In this document: in pieces, positions 54,526 to 64,000 of the stretch
Layout: each line of letters starts with the position of its first letter
How positions within the stretch are numbered: the first letter of the stretch is position 1
NCBI RefSeq assembly: GCF_042100115.1
Contig: NC_091280.1
Location: 1,798,001-1,862,000 of the forward strand
Source of the DNA: Alternaria dauci
Taxonomy: Eukaryota > Ascomycota > Dothideomycetes > Pleosporales > Pleosporaceae
Direction: 5' to 3'
Length of the DNA: 64,000 nt
Program-made: the position numbers and the translations under genes
Notes under the pieces: generated by a model
Database searches by the model: none
Seen by the model: only the letters and a program-made list of their open reading frames with translations
Told to the model about the DNA's origin: nothing

Positions 54526-55621
54526 GCGTCTCTCGTCATACGAACGTTTATACCATCCTCCCGACACGCCATGACCTTTCTCTAATACCTTTTCGACCCA
54601 AAATCTGTTTGGATTGTACCATCATCGATGATAGACGAACGACGGAGGCGGTAAGCGCAGTAGAGCGCATTCCTCCTCCATGTAGATTATGTTGGGTGTA
54701 TCATTTCAGGGCGTCTTTCGACTTTGGTGCAGCATAGAGCCAGTTTGGAACTTAGTGGCACTTTCGAAATACCAAATCTCCTCTACCGACCATATCTCAG
54801 CTTCGCCATGATGTTGTGAACAACTTGATGTCGTCTAACTTTAGCGACGCAGAATTGGTGGCATGCTCGATTCCACATGTACAAACCTCAGCACATTGGG
54901 CCAATAGCATACATGGCAAATTTTCTGACACGTTGCGCGATATTTGCACAAAAAGTACAGACTAAGAAGAATAGCCTACGGCTAGCCACAGGGGCGCGAC
55001 TCACGCGAGCACGGAGTATGCTCGCTGCTCGGACCTGAGGAACATGCAGCCAGGAACTGGGAACATGCGCTCTACCGGCGCTTTCTCCGAGGGCTAACCG
55101 AGGGCCGTGTGGCTGGAGCTTTGGGGTGCTTGCGGAAGACGATTGACCGCGGGCAGCAGTTTCAGTTTGGGCAGGACACGGCGGGCAAATGAAGCCAAGA
55201 TGATTCACAGCTTGACACACCAAGTCCCGTCAAGTGCGGGATACCCATGATTTAAGCGTTGAGTTTCGTGGCGCTCTTTGCCCATCTTCTCCACGTTAAA
55301 GCAGTTCAAGTGTGGGGGAAGGGCAGGTGGTCGTCGCAGTGGTGTCATCGCCGGGAGACTCCGTGTACATGAAGCATCTAGTCTGTGTGTCACCGGACAC
55401 ACGAGCACATGTGCCTCTCTTCTACTCCATCTTTTTCTTTTCTCAACACGCTTCCGAGCACAACAGCGCGTCGTTACCTCGGCCTGTGCCATCACGACCA
55501 ATTAGCGTCATAGTGGGGCGGAGCTGGGCTTGGGTAGCTTAACACTGAAGACCACCATCACCAAGACCACTTTGGCCAAGACGCAGCGACAAAGGCCGTT
55601 ACGGCCTCGACAATTGGCACC
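54526..55621. other. intergenic
   Basis: 1.1 kb: cytochrome c 3' flank and PDK promoter. Minus-strand frames of about 100 codons lack any family sign. Nothing else recognised. Confidence 0.5.
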
Positions 55622-57165
55622 ATGTCGTGGAAACGGAGCGAGAGGCTGATGGATACCATCAAAGTAGGCGAGTCCGTCGGCACTGCCCGAGTCGTCGCTA
55701 ACATTGGCACAGCACTATAGCAACTTTCCAGCAACAGGCATGTAGCAACCATTAGTCATTCATGGCATCCATCTGACGTCCTACCAGGTGTATCCTTACG
55801 GCAAATGGTGCAATTTGGAGAGAAGCCGTCTACAGGAACCCTCTTCCGCGCGTCACAATTCCTCTCCGAGGAACTGCCCATACGGTTAGCACACCGAGTG
55901 CAAGAACTCAACGAACTTCCAGATGGCCTCAATGAAATGCCATCTATACAAAGAGTGCGCGACTGGTATGCGCAGTCGTTTGAAGTGTGTAGTACCGAGG
56001 TTCCCGCTGGAGCGCGTTGACTCATTCCACAGGAACTCGTCGAACTCCCACGACCGACCCTCTCGAGCGAGATCAAGGAGCGACTGCTGAAACCAGCCAA
56101 GAAGAGCGGCGACAAGAACTTGATGAGCAAGCCGACCCAGAACCCGAGCATCAAGACTGGACAGTACCGATCCGCGCCCACGACGAATGGCAACGGAAAC
56201 GGTAATTCATACGGAAACGGCGGCGGCATCACAAAGGAAGTCAAGGGCGCAAGTCGAAGATACTACGCTGCGGCTGACGATGGACAAGAATGGCCACCAG
56301 AGCTGGGCGCATACAACACAAAGTTCGCAGACACATTGGAAAAGATCAAGAGGCGGCACGACAGCGTCGTCACCACGGTTGCGCAGGGCATCCTTGAGTG
56401 GAAACGCAAGAGGCAAAGGATGCAGATTGACCACAATATTCAGGCTTTCCTCGACCGTTTCTACATGTCGCGCATCGGTATTCGTATGCTCATCGGCCAG
56501 CACATCGCCCTGACAGACCAACGGTCGCGCACCGATCCCAACTACGTCGGAATAATCTGCACAAAGACCAATGTCAAAGAACTCGCCCAGGAAGCCATTG
56601 AGAATGCGCGCTTCGTTTGCGAGGACCACTACGGGCTCTTTGACGCGCCAAAGGTCCAGCTCGTATGCAACCCGGACATCAGCTTCATGTACGTGCCCGG
56701 ACATTTGTCGCATATGCTCTTCGAGACCCTCAAGAACTCGCTTCGTGCTGTGGTAGAGAGACATGGCGAAGATAAGCAAGAGTTCCCTGTGACCAAGGTC
56801 ATCGTTGCAGAGGGCAAGGAGGACATCACTATCAAGATTTCGGACGAAGGAGGGGGTATCCCCAGATCCTCCATTCCGCTGGTATGGACGTACATGTACA
56901 CGACCGTCGACCAAACGCCGAGCCTGGACCCCGACTTCAACAAGAGCGACTTCAAAGCGCCCATGGCTGGATTCGGTTACGGCCTACCCATATCCAGGCT
57001 ATACGCGCGCTACTTTGGAGGAGATTTGAAGTTGATTTCCATGGAAGGGTAAGAACGAAACCACTCCCCGCACAGCGCATTCACTAATCATTCCTGTATA
57101 GATACGGCACGGATGTCTACCTCCATCTCAACCGCCTCTCCTCGTCATCAGAACCCCTGCAATAG
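55622..57165 (+). CDS. mitochondrial pyruvate dehydrogenase kinase (PDK family)
   Basis: Phosphorylates and inactivates E1-alpha of the pyruvate dehydrogenase complex in the matrix. 447 residues in exons 55622-55663, 55713-55737 (25 bp), 55788-55984, 56033-57048 and 57102-57165. Intron 2 (55738-55787) is a GC-AG intron (CAG then GCATGT). The N-terminal BCDHK/PDK helical domain has LRQMVQFGEKP, FLSEELPIRLAHRVQEL and MSRIGIRMLIGQH. The GHKL ATPase has its N-box in LFETLKNSLRAVVE, then ISDEGGGIP, and GFGYGLPISRLYARYFGG. A Asn/Gly-rich insertion (NGNGNGNSYGNGGG) lies at about residue 145. The stop TAG lies in a leaky context, with an 86-codon open extension after it. Confidence 0.93.
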
Positions 57166-57426
57166 CAATTACCCGTCATGAGGGGCGGATGGACGTCGAG
57201 CGAACTCATCCGGTCATCCCGAGGAATGGCGCAAGGTAGCGGTTCGCGAAAGTACAACCCCTTCCTGGCCAGCAAGGCGATGAAGTTGAAGCTGTCTGGC
57301 CAGGTGAGTATGGAAATTAGTGAGAGGAGACAGGTGGGCGATGCGGAAGATATGTTTGCCGACAAGGCGAGTAGCGAGGGAGAGAAGCCTTGGTGGAGGA
57401 ATGTAGGTATGGAGGAGGGCATGTGA
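57166..57426 (+). other. in-frame open extension after the PDK stop, possible readthrough
   Basis: The PDK ends CAA TAG, followed by CAA TTA, and the same frame stays open for 86 codons to a TGA at 57424-57426. The extension would read from QLPVMRGGWTSSEL to WWRNVGMEEGM, contains KYNPFLASKAMKLKLSG, and lacks a C-terminal peroxisomal tripeptide. A good splice donor (CAGGTGAGT) occurs inside at 57301-57309. Whether it is translated is unknown. Confidence 0.4.
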
Positions 57427-57795
57427 GGTGTACGATGTTGAACTCGAAAGACGTATTCAGAAAAGTGGCTGAAGGCACTCGGGGATTCGAGTGCCTTTGT
57501 CCTCTCTACAAGCTTGAGAGGTATCATGCTTGGGGCCTGGCATGATGACACGATACGGCGTTTGGCGAATGCCATGTATGATCTCGAAACAAATGAGAAT
57601 AAGACGGAAAAATAGTTACGCGGAATAGTAACGTTGTTCGTCTTGCCAACAAGACTTTTTTGGATGCTTGATGTAAATAATGCCAAGGGGTATAACGCTG
57701 ACCATACTCTACCTTTTCCCATGAACCAATAAATGCCAGAACCCGATATATCCAACGCCATAATCAACCCACAGCTGAACTGGAAACCCCCCACT
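57166..57795. other. intergenic, convergent 3' flanks
   Basis: 630 bp between PDK and the converging gene at 57796. The first 261 bp hold the possible readthrough extension; the rest shows nothing. Confidence 0.5.
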
Positions 57796-58566
57796 TCAAC
57801 TCTGCCCTTGCCCAGAACTAACCCTCTTTCTCATCTTAGCTATATCCCTCTCCTTACCTTTCCCACTTCTCGCCGGACTCCCACCCGCCATACTCTGCCC
57901 TTCTGTGGAACCCCCCGCCGAGCCTTGGACCTCCCACTCATCACGCCAAACTACAGCCTCCTTCTCCCATTGTGTAAGGCCAAGGACAACATTTCGGTAG
58001 TGCGCGCGCGTCTGCGGTATACTCTATCCCATTGAATCAAGAGTTAGCATGCATTCACCGTGACACAAAAGCATAGCAAGAGAAGACCATACCTCATTCC
58101 TCACGCCCGCAATCCACATGAGCATCTCCTCGCTCTCCAATATACTAATCGCTTCATCCCTCCGCTGTCTCTCTTCCCACTCCCGCCCCTGCGGTCCCCC
58201 AGCGCCAAAGTGGTAATTCTTGCCTCGTGCTTGCAGACTCTTTCTTGTTTCTAGCATGGATTTGCTGGGCGCTACAGCACTACTGCTGCCACTTCCTCCT
58301 GCTCCGCCTGTCGTTTGTTTATGCCCTGATCCTTGTCCCTGGGGTGATTGCTGGTATGCGCGCGGCGCGTCGTCGAACCACCCCGCGCTGGCATCGTTGC
58401 TGGGACCGCCGCTAGAACTGCCGCCGGTATTGGTTGCGTGACCACCAGGCGTCGCGAATGACGAGATGCCCATGTCCCCTGTGAGTTGTTCGTATTGTTG
58501 TAGTTCCGTGTCGTCGTATTGGCTCATGAAGTTTGCGCCGGCGGGGTGTGGGGGTGGCCATGCCAT
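57796..58566 (-). CDS. conserved-looking hypothetical protein
   Basis: 233 residues in exons 58093-58566 and 57796-58023, with a 69-bp phase-0 intron (GTATGG donor, GCTAAC branch site, GATAG acceptor). The first 85 residues are Gly/Ser/Gln-rich and disordered. From about residue 98 a charged helical region begins (MLETRKSLQARGKNYHFGAG, then REWEERQRRDEAISILESEE, then MLMWIAGVRNE). It continues across the splice into SIPQTRAHYRNVVLGLTQWE and VVWRDEWEVQ, which only make sense when joined. The tail is Gly/Ser/Lys-rich. No signal peptide or membrane span, and no named family. The seamless helix across the splice strongly supports the gene. Confidence 0.75.
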
Positions 58567-59191
58567 TGTTGCATTGCTGGGAGAATCGTGGCGAGGCGGT
58601 CGATGTCTGTGTTGTGCGATCGGGCGAGCGATGGTGTCGGAGGTCGTTGGCTATGGATGGATATGGAGGGAGCTTGGAAGCTGGGTGGGGTCTCGATGTG
58701 GATGGTCCATGTCCGCGGGGGAGGCTTAGATGGGAAGGTGGCAGCAACAAGACACTACAACGGAGCTCTCCAAGACTTGTGACATATGCTTGTTTATCCG
58801 TGCTTTGCATACTGCTTACATCGAAGCTAATTAGAGAATCAGAGCATATGCATCGCCGAAGAAAAAACTCAATATCGACATGTCCTTTGACGTTGATATC
58901 TAGTAGCTACTGTCATGCCTTGACGCGTAGGCTCCTCCCCTCTTTGACCGTCGAACCTTGGGAATATTGCCGTCTAGTGATGTGACCAAAACGCTGGAAT
59001 GCTAATCGATGGCAAATGCTTAATACACACACGCCGAGAGATCAACTTTGAGTCGATCGAAACGCAAACCCCCATGTAACCTTCTTTGTCCGTCTATAAT
59101 GTCCATGCTAGTTCGTAAGGATTCTTCCCACATCCGCTCCCAAGGGAAGCGGCGCTGAGCATATTTCCCCGGGAGCTGGATGGAGTTAGGC
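58567..59191. other. intergenic
   Basis: 625 bp between two minus-strand genes. Frames at 58533-58985 (+) are shadows of GC-rich leader. Nothing recognised. Confidence 0.5.
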
Positions 59192-60671
59192 CTATGTGCT
59201 GCCATTTGCAGGCTGATGCTCAGCCTTGCTGCCCTTACCTCGCCAGGTGCTGACCGCCGGAATATCGGCTTTCAGCCGCTCTTCTTGCGTAGAGTACGCC
59301 TTGGGCGTCAACTTGATCAACGTATGTAGTGGGACCTCCATCCATGGGCTCTGCTCCTGTGGTACGTTCATGAAGTATGCGTAGATACACCTGAGGATGG
59401 CCTGGTGCGTGACAATCAAAATATTCTCGCTGCGCTCTAGCTCCATGATGATGGGCTCCAGGCGGATGACGACATCGCGATATGACTCTCCACCCAAGTA
59501 GCGGTAGTTGTATTTGTCTTCATCGCGTTGCTTGAAGTCTTCGGGGAATTTTTGCTCAATTTGAGCATATGTAAGGCCATCGCAGACACCAGAGTCGAGT
59601 TCGTCGAGCGCTTTCCATTCCAGCTTCTCGAATGTAAGGAATCGTGCGGTTTGGATCGTTCGCTTCAAGGTTGAGGTCCAGACAGTAAGTCTGCGGCCGT
59701 CGCCGACGGATTTCGCGACCAGACCGGGAAGTGCATGCGCGTAAGCGTCGCCTCGTTCTGAGAGGTTGGCGTCTCCACCAATCTGTCCTGTGAGGTTGTA
59801 CTCGGATTCGCCGTGCTGCCACAATTAGCTTCTATAGCGCGATTTGGCGACATTTACTTACTCGCGATAACCAGATTGAACGCGGCTTGATGTGGAGGTT
59901 CATCAGATAATAGACGACTCTACTCTGGAGATAGTCCTGGATCTGGTTGATGATGACCTGCTTGCCCACGTCGATAAGCTTGACATATGTAAGGTCGCGC
60001 TCGTCCTCATCTATGGTTTGGTACACCTTCTCGTAGTTTCGGATACGATTGCGGAAATCTGCTGCAGCTTCCTCGGGGTCCTGGCCAACATAATCTGGGG
60101 AAGTCGTCTTCACCTCCAGTATGTTGCTCATAATGAGCTCCTCGTCGTCACATTTCGACTCAACAAACAGTGTCTCAATGTTCTCCGCAGCACATCGTTC
60201 TTGAATCCACCGGCGACGGCTCTTGGTCGAGTTTGTGGCGTCTAGTATCGCGATCAAGCCCCTGCCCTCGGAAAACCACTTGCACATGTCATTGACGGCT
60301 GCTTCGGCGGCGGCTTTTCGGAGGCGCTCTCCTTCGGGGTTGGAGGTGTCGAAGAACTCGGCGGAAGGGTTAGGGGTCGCAGTACGGCGATACTGTCCAA
60401 CGTTGAACGTCTTTGATTTGATCGATAACCAATGTAGGTAGCGAACGACTGCATAACAACGGGTTAGCAGTTGCACAAAGCTCTGTAGGAGAAGCTTACC
60501 TTTCTGTGCGATCAGACTCTTGCCCCGCGCGGGCAAGCCTACCATGACGACGCATATCCGCGTGTCCTCGGCCTGTACACCAGCACCGTTAGTCTTTCTG
60601 CTTGGTCTTACGAATTCGCCAGCAGGCACTGCGCGCATATTTGGCGCATAGAGTCCATTGGAGTCTGCCAT
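59192..60671 (-). CDS. 6-phosphofructo-2-kinase/fructose-2,6-bisphosphatase (bifunctional)
   Basis: Cytosolic enzyme that makes and breaks fructose 2,6-bisphosphate, the switch between glycolysis and gluconeogenesis. 460 residues in exons 60500-60671, 59862-60448 and 59192-59815, with introns of 51 bp (GTAAGC...GCAG) and 46 bp (GTAAGT...GGCAG). Kinase: P-loop GLPARGKS at residues 45-52, then YLHWLSIKSKTFNVGQYRR and AILDATNSTKSRRRW. Phosphatase: the phosphohistidine motif SRHGESEYNLTGQIGGD (His about 254, made by the second splice), ERTIQTARF-like KRTIQTARF, the acid in LDELDSGVCDGLTY, and the second His in VTHQAILRCIYAYF. Both halves keep their catalytic residues, so both activities are expected. 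Confidence 0.95.
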
Positions 60672-62141
60672 TGTGTGTCGCGAGTCCAGCTCCGTGAAAT
60701 GCAGTAACGGCGTTGCGAATGTATAAGAAGTTGAGAAAAGTTATGAGATGGGAAATCTAGCCGAAGGTATTCCGATATGTGCAGCGACAGAATGCGGCTT
60801 TTAACCAAGGATGCAGCAAGGACAGACGCTAAGCGGTAAACAAAAGCCACAGGAGTCGCAGAGCAGGAGTGGTCGGTTAGGTGAAGCAATAAGTGTATGG
60901 ACGTCGAATGTCGTGTTGCAGAGTCGTGAGATCGGCCCGGCAGTCAAGAAGCGAGAGGAGATGGATGATTGATTGACGATGATTCCCCCGCATTCGGTAC
61001 GGCGTCCTTCTTTTCACAAGCCAGGAAGCAAGCGTTCGGGTTGCGGCTCCAGGCTAGCGGGCGCGGTGGAGCAGATGTAACGGGTGATTCTCATTCGATA
61101 GCAGGTGCTGGCTGGCTGCAGTTGATCGTGTCCACTTGACCGGCAGTCGTGACAGTGCAATGACAGTCGTCGCTGGCGCCTACCAATTCGCGTGCGCCCT
61201 TGGTGCTCGGCCTCGAGCAATGGGCGCCAGCAGGCCAGCTTCGAACAGTCGCTGTGTTGCTACGAATTCTCCGTGTCGTGTGCCATGATGCCACATGTCT
61301 GTGCGGTATGACGACAACGGCTCCAGCAGCATAGCTAGGGGTAGTCCAGAACCATGCCATACTAAAGCCGCCGAAAGCCGGAAAGACGTGATGGATGGGT
61401 GCGAAATTTCTTTACATTGTAGTAGTCGCACGCCAGTCGTCGTAAATCGGCGAAAAAAACAATGGTGCACCCTGGAGGATCTTCGCAAGAAAAAAAAAGA
61501 CAACTTACAGTCGAAATGGAGTAGGTCCGCGTGTGACCCATTGTTGACATCAGCACGCGTTGTGATGATGGCGTCACGTAAACCGTTGTTGTGGCGGGGC
61601 AGTTGGCTGCCAAAGTATGGTATATCTAGCAATCTGTCGCTTGAAGTGTTGGTGGTGGGAGGAGGATTAAATGCACACCTCGCTGACGGGGTAAATTGCT
61701 CCTCGAAGCTGCTAGATGTGTACACGCAAGCCCCGGAGTACGTCCAGACCGCTATCGCTTTGGCACTGCAGTGTCTGATCGCCGCGGGATTGGTTATCTC
61801 ACATGGCTACCACTATTCTCCCCACGTGTAGGCAACATGATAACAATGCATAGTGGCTGTCAGCCGCTATTTGGAAAAGCACTCATGTCCAAAAGTGTGG
61901 CATTTACTAATATTATAGACATGGTCTTTCTGACAGGTTCAACAGAGCTCATTACATCATTTTTCATGTACCTATACCGGAATTTCGCCTACGCTACGTG
62001 TAAAATCCTACGCCATAGTCAAAGCTATAAAGATGCGGGTATCTAGCAATGCTAAAATCATCTTGCGCTACAAAATGCAATGCAAAATCAATCTCCAGAC
62101 GGCCGTTACAGCTCGTGGACTCTGACGAAGCGAGCCAAATA
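60672..62141. other. intergenic
   Basis: 1.47 kb: RXT3 3' flank and the PFK-2/FBPase-2 promoter. Overlapping frames of 178 codons (61295-61831, +) and 181 codons (61180-61725, -) cross the same DNA, span an A/T run, and show no domain features. No gene supported. Confidence 0.5.
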
Positions 62142-64000
62142 TCAAGCATGTAGTTTCGCCATGCCGTTGACCCGGTGAGCGTTGTCTATTCCACTTTGCA
62201 AAGCAAGGAGAGTCGCACTGGCATCGAGTCGTCGCTTTAATGCCGCTGCTGTTCTTTCCTGTCCCCTGCTACCGATGCCTTCTTCAACCCATCGGATTTT
62301 GTTGATCATAAAGCTGAGACCTTCGTGAGCCTTGCTCTTCCTGCTCGAGATGCCATATTCGACAGACCCAGTGTATTCCTGAAGTTGCGGTAGGATAAGT
62401 ATCTCAATCTGCAGGTCCATGTCGGCAGGTGGCGTCACAGGAGCGGCCGGGGTCTTGATCAGAACATCAGCAGCATCGGATGGGTCGTTGGGCGCGGTGA
62501 TGCGTGGATCAAGCATAGCGACATCGACGGTATCATCCCACTCGCCACGTATCCACCCAGAATGGATCGCTGCGGCAATAGGATCTGAATCGTCGCGATA
62601 CACGCGTGCACCCCAGAGATGTCTTTCTAGCACAACGTGCTGACGCTGTCGTGGTTTTAGGTAGTATCGAGGTACTCTGATTGTGAAGGTGCAGTTGATG
62701 GGGTTGACATCAAAGCGAGGCAGACGTTGGGGCTTCGAGGCATATCCGAATTGATCGTCTAGCGATGAGTTTGGTTTTGGCAGCTCTGTCTTTGCCTCGT
62801 ACAGCTGCGACCCAAGATGCTTGCGAGGACGCTTAGCAGCTTCGTCAAGAATAGGCTGTATATCGTGGATCTTGGTGAGAATCTTGGTGACTTGTTGCGG
62901 CGGCTGATGGGCAACTCGGGGGGCGTGGTGGTAGTGATGGTGATGTGGGTTTGCTCCAATGTGATGGTGGTGGTGAATCGATTGGCCTGGACCGGCTTGC
63001 GGTAAGCTCGCTTGTCGCCCGTTGATCGAAGTCGAGCCTGGCGGCATTGAAGCATCCTCGTCAGGCTTGTGGTGGTGATGATGGTGGTGACTATTTCTGT
63101 TAGTGAATATCTTGACAGAGGCTAGGTGAACGCACTGATGATGGTGGTGTTTGTTCCGTTTTGCCCCACGAGCACCAAGTGTTCCTCTACCGTCAGCGTT
63201 GTCCATGTCGAAAATTCCTTCCTCGTCCTTGACTCGCTTCGGCGGCTTTCTGCCTTGCTGAGAGCCGATCCTTCTCATCATTTCGCCGTTGTCCGATTCG
63301 AATGAGCCCTGACCGTTTTGCGGCATGGGACTTCCCCGCGACGGGGTCGACGATCCCAGTCCACTGCCGAGGCCGGAGAACATGCGTCCAAATTCGCTTT
63401 TGATACCAGGATCTTTGCCAATAGACAAGGGCTGCGCCTGGGCACCTTGAACAGCCTGCGGTAGTGGGGACGCTCTGCCAGTCCGTCGGCTTGCTTCCAG
63501 GCCAAAGCCAATGTGTGATTTGGAGTGTTGCATAGCTTCGCCCATCTTGGGAGGCTGGTCGTATAGGGAGCGGGAAGACAAAGAGCGTGCGAGTGGTTCA
63601 GTCCTATGGCGCTCGGAGTTGGGATCGGAGGTAGGAGGAGCGTGGTACTGCTCCACGACGCGGTGGCCTAGCTGATCTACACTGCGTCGCAGCATTTCCT
63701 CAGAACTTTGTGCGCCATAACGAGGACCAGCTAGCATGTGCGGAGGGTATGGGCCGTAGGTGCGATGCATCGGCGGAGGCTCCTCTGCTCGACTATCCTG
63801 GATAGGCTCGCGGGCAGCACCGGTAGGCGCTGGTTGACGCCAAAGACTGCGCGGCGGCTCTGTTGAGCCAGAGATGTTGCGTTGCGGTTGAGGGGGACTG
63901 AAGCCAGATTGCGACACAGGGTGCACAGTCACGGGTCGATCTCTCTCGGACGCGCTGTGGTTTGTACCTGCTAAGAGCTCTGCAGCGTTGGGCCTTGCGT
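62142..64000 (-). CDS. RXT3: Rpd3L histone deacetylase complex subunit Rxt3, 5' end beyond window
   Basis: Subunit of the large Rpd3 histone deacetylase complex, acting in nuclear transcriptional repression. The frame stays open through base 64000, with in-frame sequence NAAELLAGTNHSASERDRP before the first visible Met-type codon, so the N-terminus lies outside. A 45-bp phase-2 intron at 63091-63135 (GTGCGT donor, CACTAAC branch site, ATAG acceptor) is likely; being in frame and stop-free, it could also be retained. Ser/Pro-rich N-terminal half; His-rich clusters around the splice. The Rxt3 domain in the C-terminal 270 residues has LPRFDVNPINCTFTIRVPRY, LKPRQRQHVVLERHLWGARV, IHSGWIRGEWDD and SVEYGISSRKSKAHEGLSFM. 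Family assignment is firm. Confidence 0.92.
   Translation of the reverse strand, partial: ARPNAAELLAGTNHSASERDRPVTVHPVSQSGFSPPQPQRNISGSTEPPRSLWRQPAPTGAAREPIQDSRAEEPPPMHRTYGPYPPHMLAGPRYGAQSSEEMLRRSVDQLGHRVVEQYHAPPTSDPNSERHRTEPLARSLSSRSLYDQPPKMGEAMQHSKSHIGFGLEASRRTGRASPLPQAVQGAQAQPLSIGKDPGIKSEFGRMFSGLGSGLGSSTPSRGSPMPQNGQGSFESDNGEMMRRIGSQQGRKPPKRVKDEEGIFDMDNADGRGTLGARGAKRNKHHHHQCVHLASVKIFTNRNSHHHHHHHKPDEDASMPPGSTSINGRQASLPQAGPGQSIHHHHHIGANPHHHHYHHAPRVAHQPPQQVTKILTKIHDIQPILDEAAKRPRKHLGSQLYEAKTELPKPNSSLDDQFGYASKPQRLPRFDVNPINCTFTIRVPRYYLKPRQRQHVVLERHLWGARVYRDDSDPIAAAIHSGWIRGEWDDTVDVAMLDPRITAPNDPSDAADVLIKTPAAPVTPPADMDLQIEILILPQLQEYTGSVEYGISSRKSKAHEGLSFMINKIRWVEEGIGSRGQERTAAALKRRLDASATLLALQSGIDNAHRVNGMAKLHA

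Noticed and set aside
61180..61831. Overlapping 178- and 181-codon frames on opposite strands
   Set aside because: No domain, signal or intron signs; both cross an A/T run and read as low-specificity sequence. Probably promoter DNA.
1..64000. tRNA, rRNA or snoRNA genes
   Set aside because: I looked for T-loop (GGTTCRANNCC) and cloverleaf patterns by eye and found none; a covariance-model scan (tRNAscan-SE, Rfam) would be decisive.

Overview
This is nuclear DNA from a filamentous ascomycete. The reasons are short introns (mostly 42-70 bp) with GTNNGT donors, CTAAC/CTGAC-type branch sites and CAG/TAG acceptors; genes on both strands at one per 1-3 kb; fungal-only families (Zn2Cys6 regulator, DUF7514 protein, Rxt3, Sea3); and a CBM18-bearing secreted protein. 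The gene content and a small foldback transposon with Tc1/mariner-like ends fit a Dothideomycete, probably Pleosporales; that placement is inference. No tRNA, rRNA, CRISPR, plasmid or viral sequence was recognised.

Layout. 0-9 kb: the 3' part of the SEA-complex gene SEA3/WDR59, an IFI6/IFI27-like (6-16 family) membrane protein with amphipathic repeats, and a Zn2Cys6 transcription factor. 10-17 kb: two coiled-coil proteins, then complex I subunit NDUFA2 (three exons) head-to-head with mitochondrial pyruvate carrier MPC2, then two lineage-restricted cysteine-containing proteins. 17-28 kb: a large conserved unknown, a second 6-16-family protein, a mucin-like single-pass surface protein, and a large F-box plus UBA protein. 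28-34 kb: a gene-poor stretch with one weak two-exon candidate, then a secreted protein with two CBM18 domains, a long VTLPGEE-type repeat and a C-terminal galactose-binding-like module. 34-42 kb: a DUF7514 protein diverging from the MAPKKK STE11. 42-53 kb: an alcohol dehydrogenase, a small membrane protein, RRG9, a multi-pass membrane protein, a small secreted effector-like protein, a 145-bp MITE, an mpaB/Lcp-type oxygenase, a basic hypothetical protein and a five-exon short-chain dehydrogenase. 53-64 kb: cytochrome c, a pyruvate dehydrogenase kinase, a conserved hypothetical gene, the bifunctional PFK-2/FBPase-2 and the 5'-open RXT3.

Many genes act in pyruvate and respiratory metabolism (MPC2, NDUFA2, RRG9, cytochrome c, PDK, PFK-2/FBPase-2, ADH), but they are scattered and separately transcribed, so this is not a cluster.

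The most unusual observations are: a PDK stop codon in the exact leaky context CAA-TAG-CAA-TTA followed by an 86-codon open extension; a GC-AG intron in the same gene; two paralogous 6-16-domain proteins; and the repeat-rich CBM18 protein with near-identical tandem copies.
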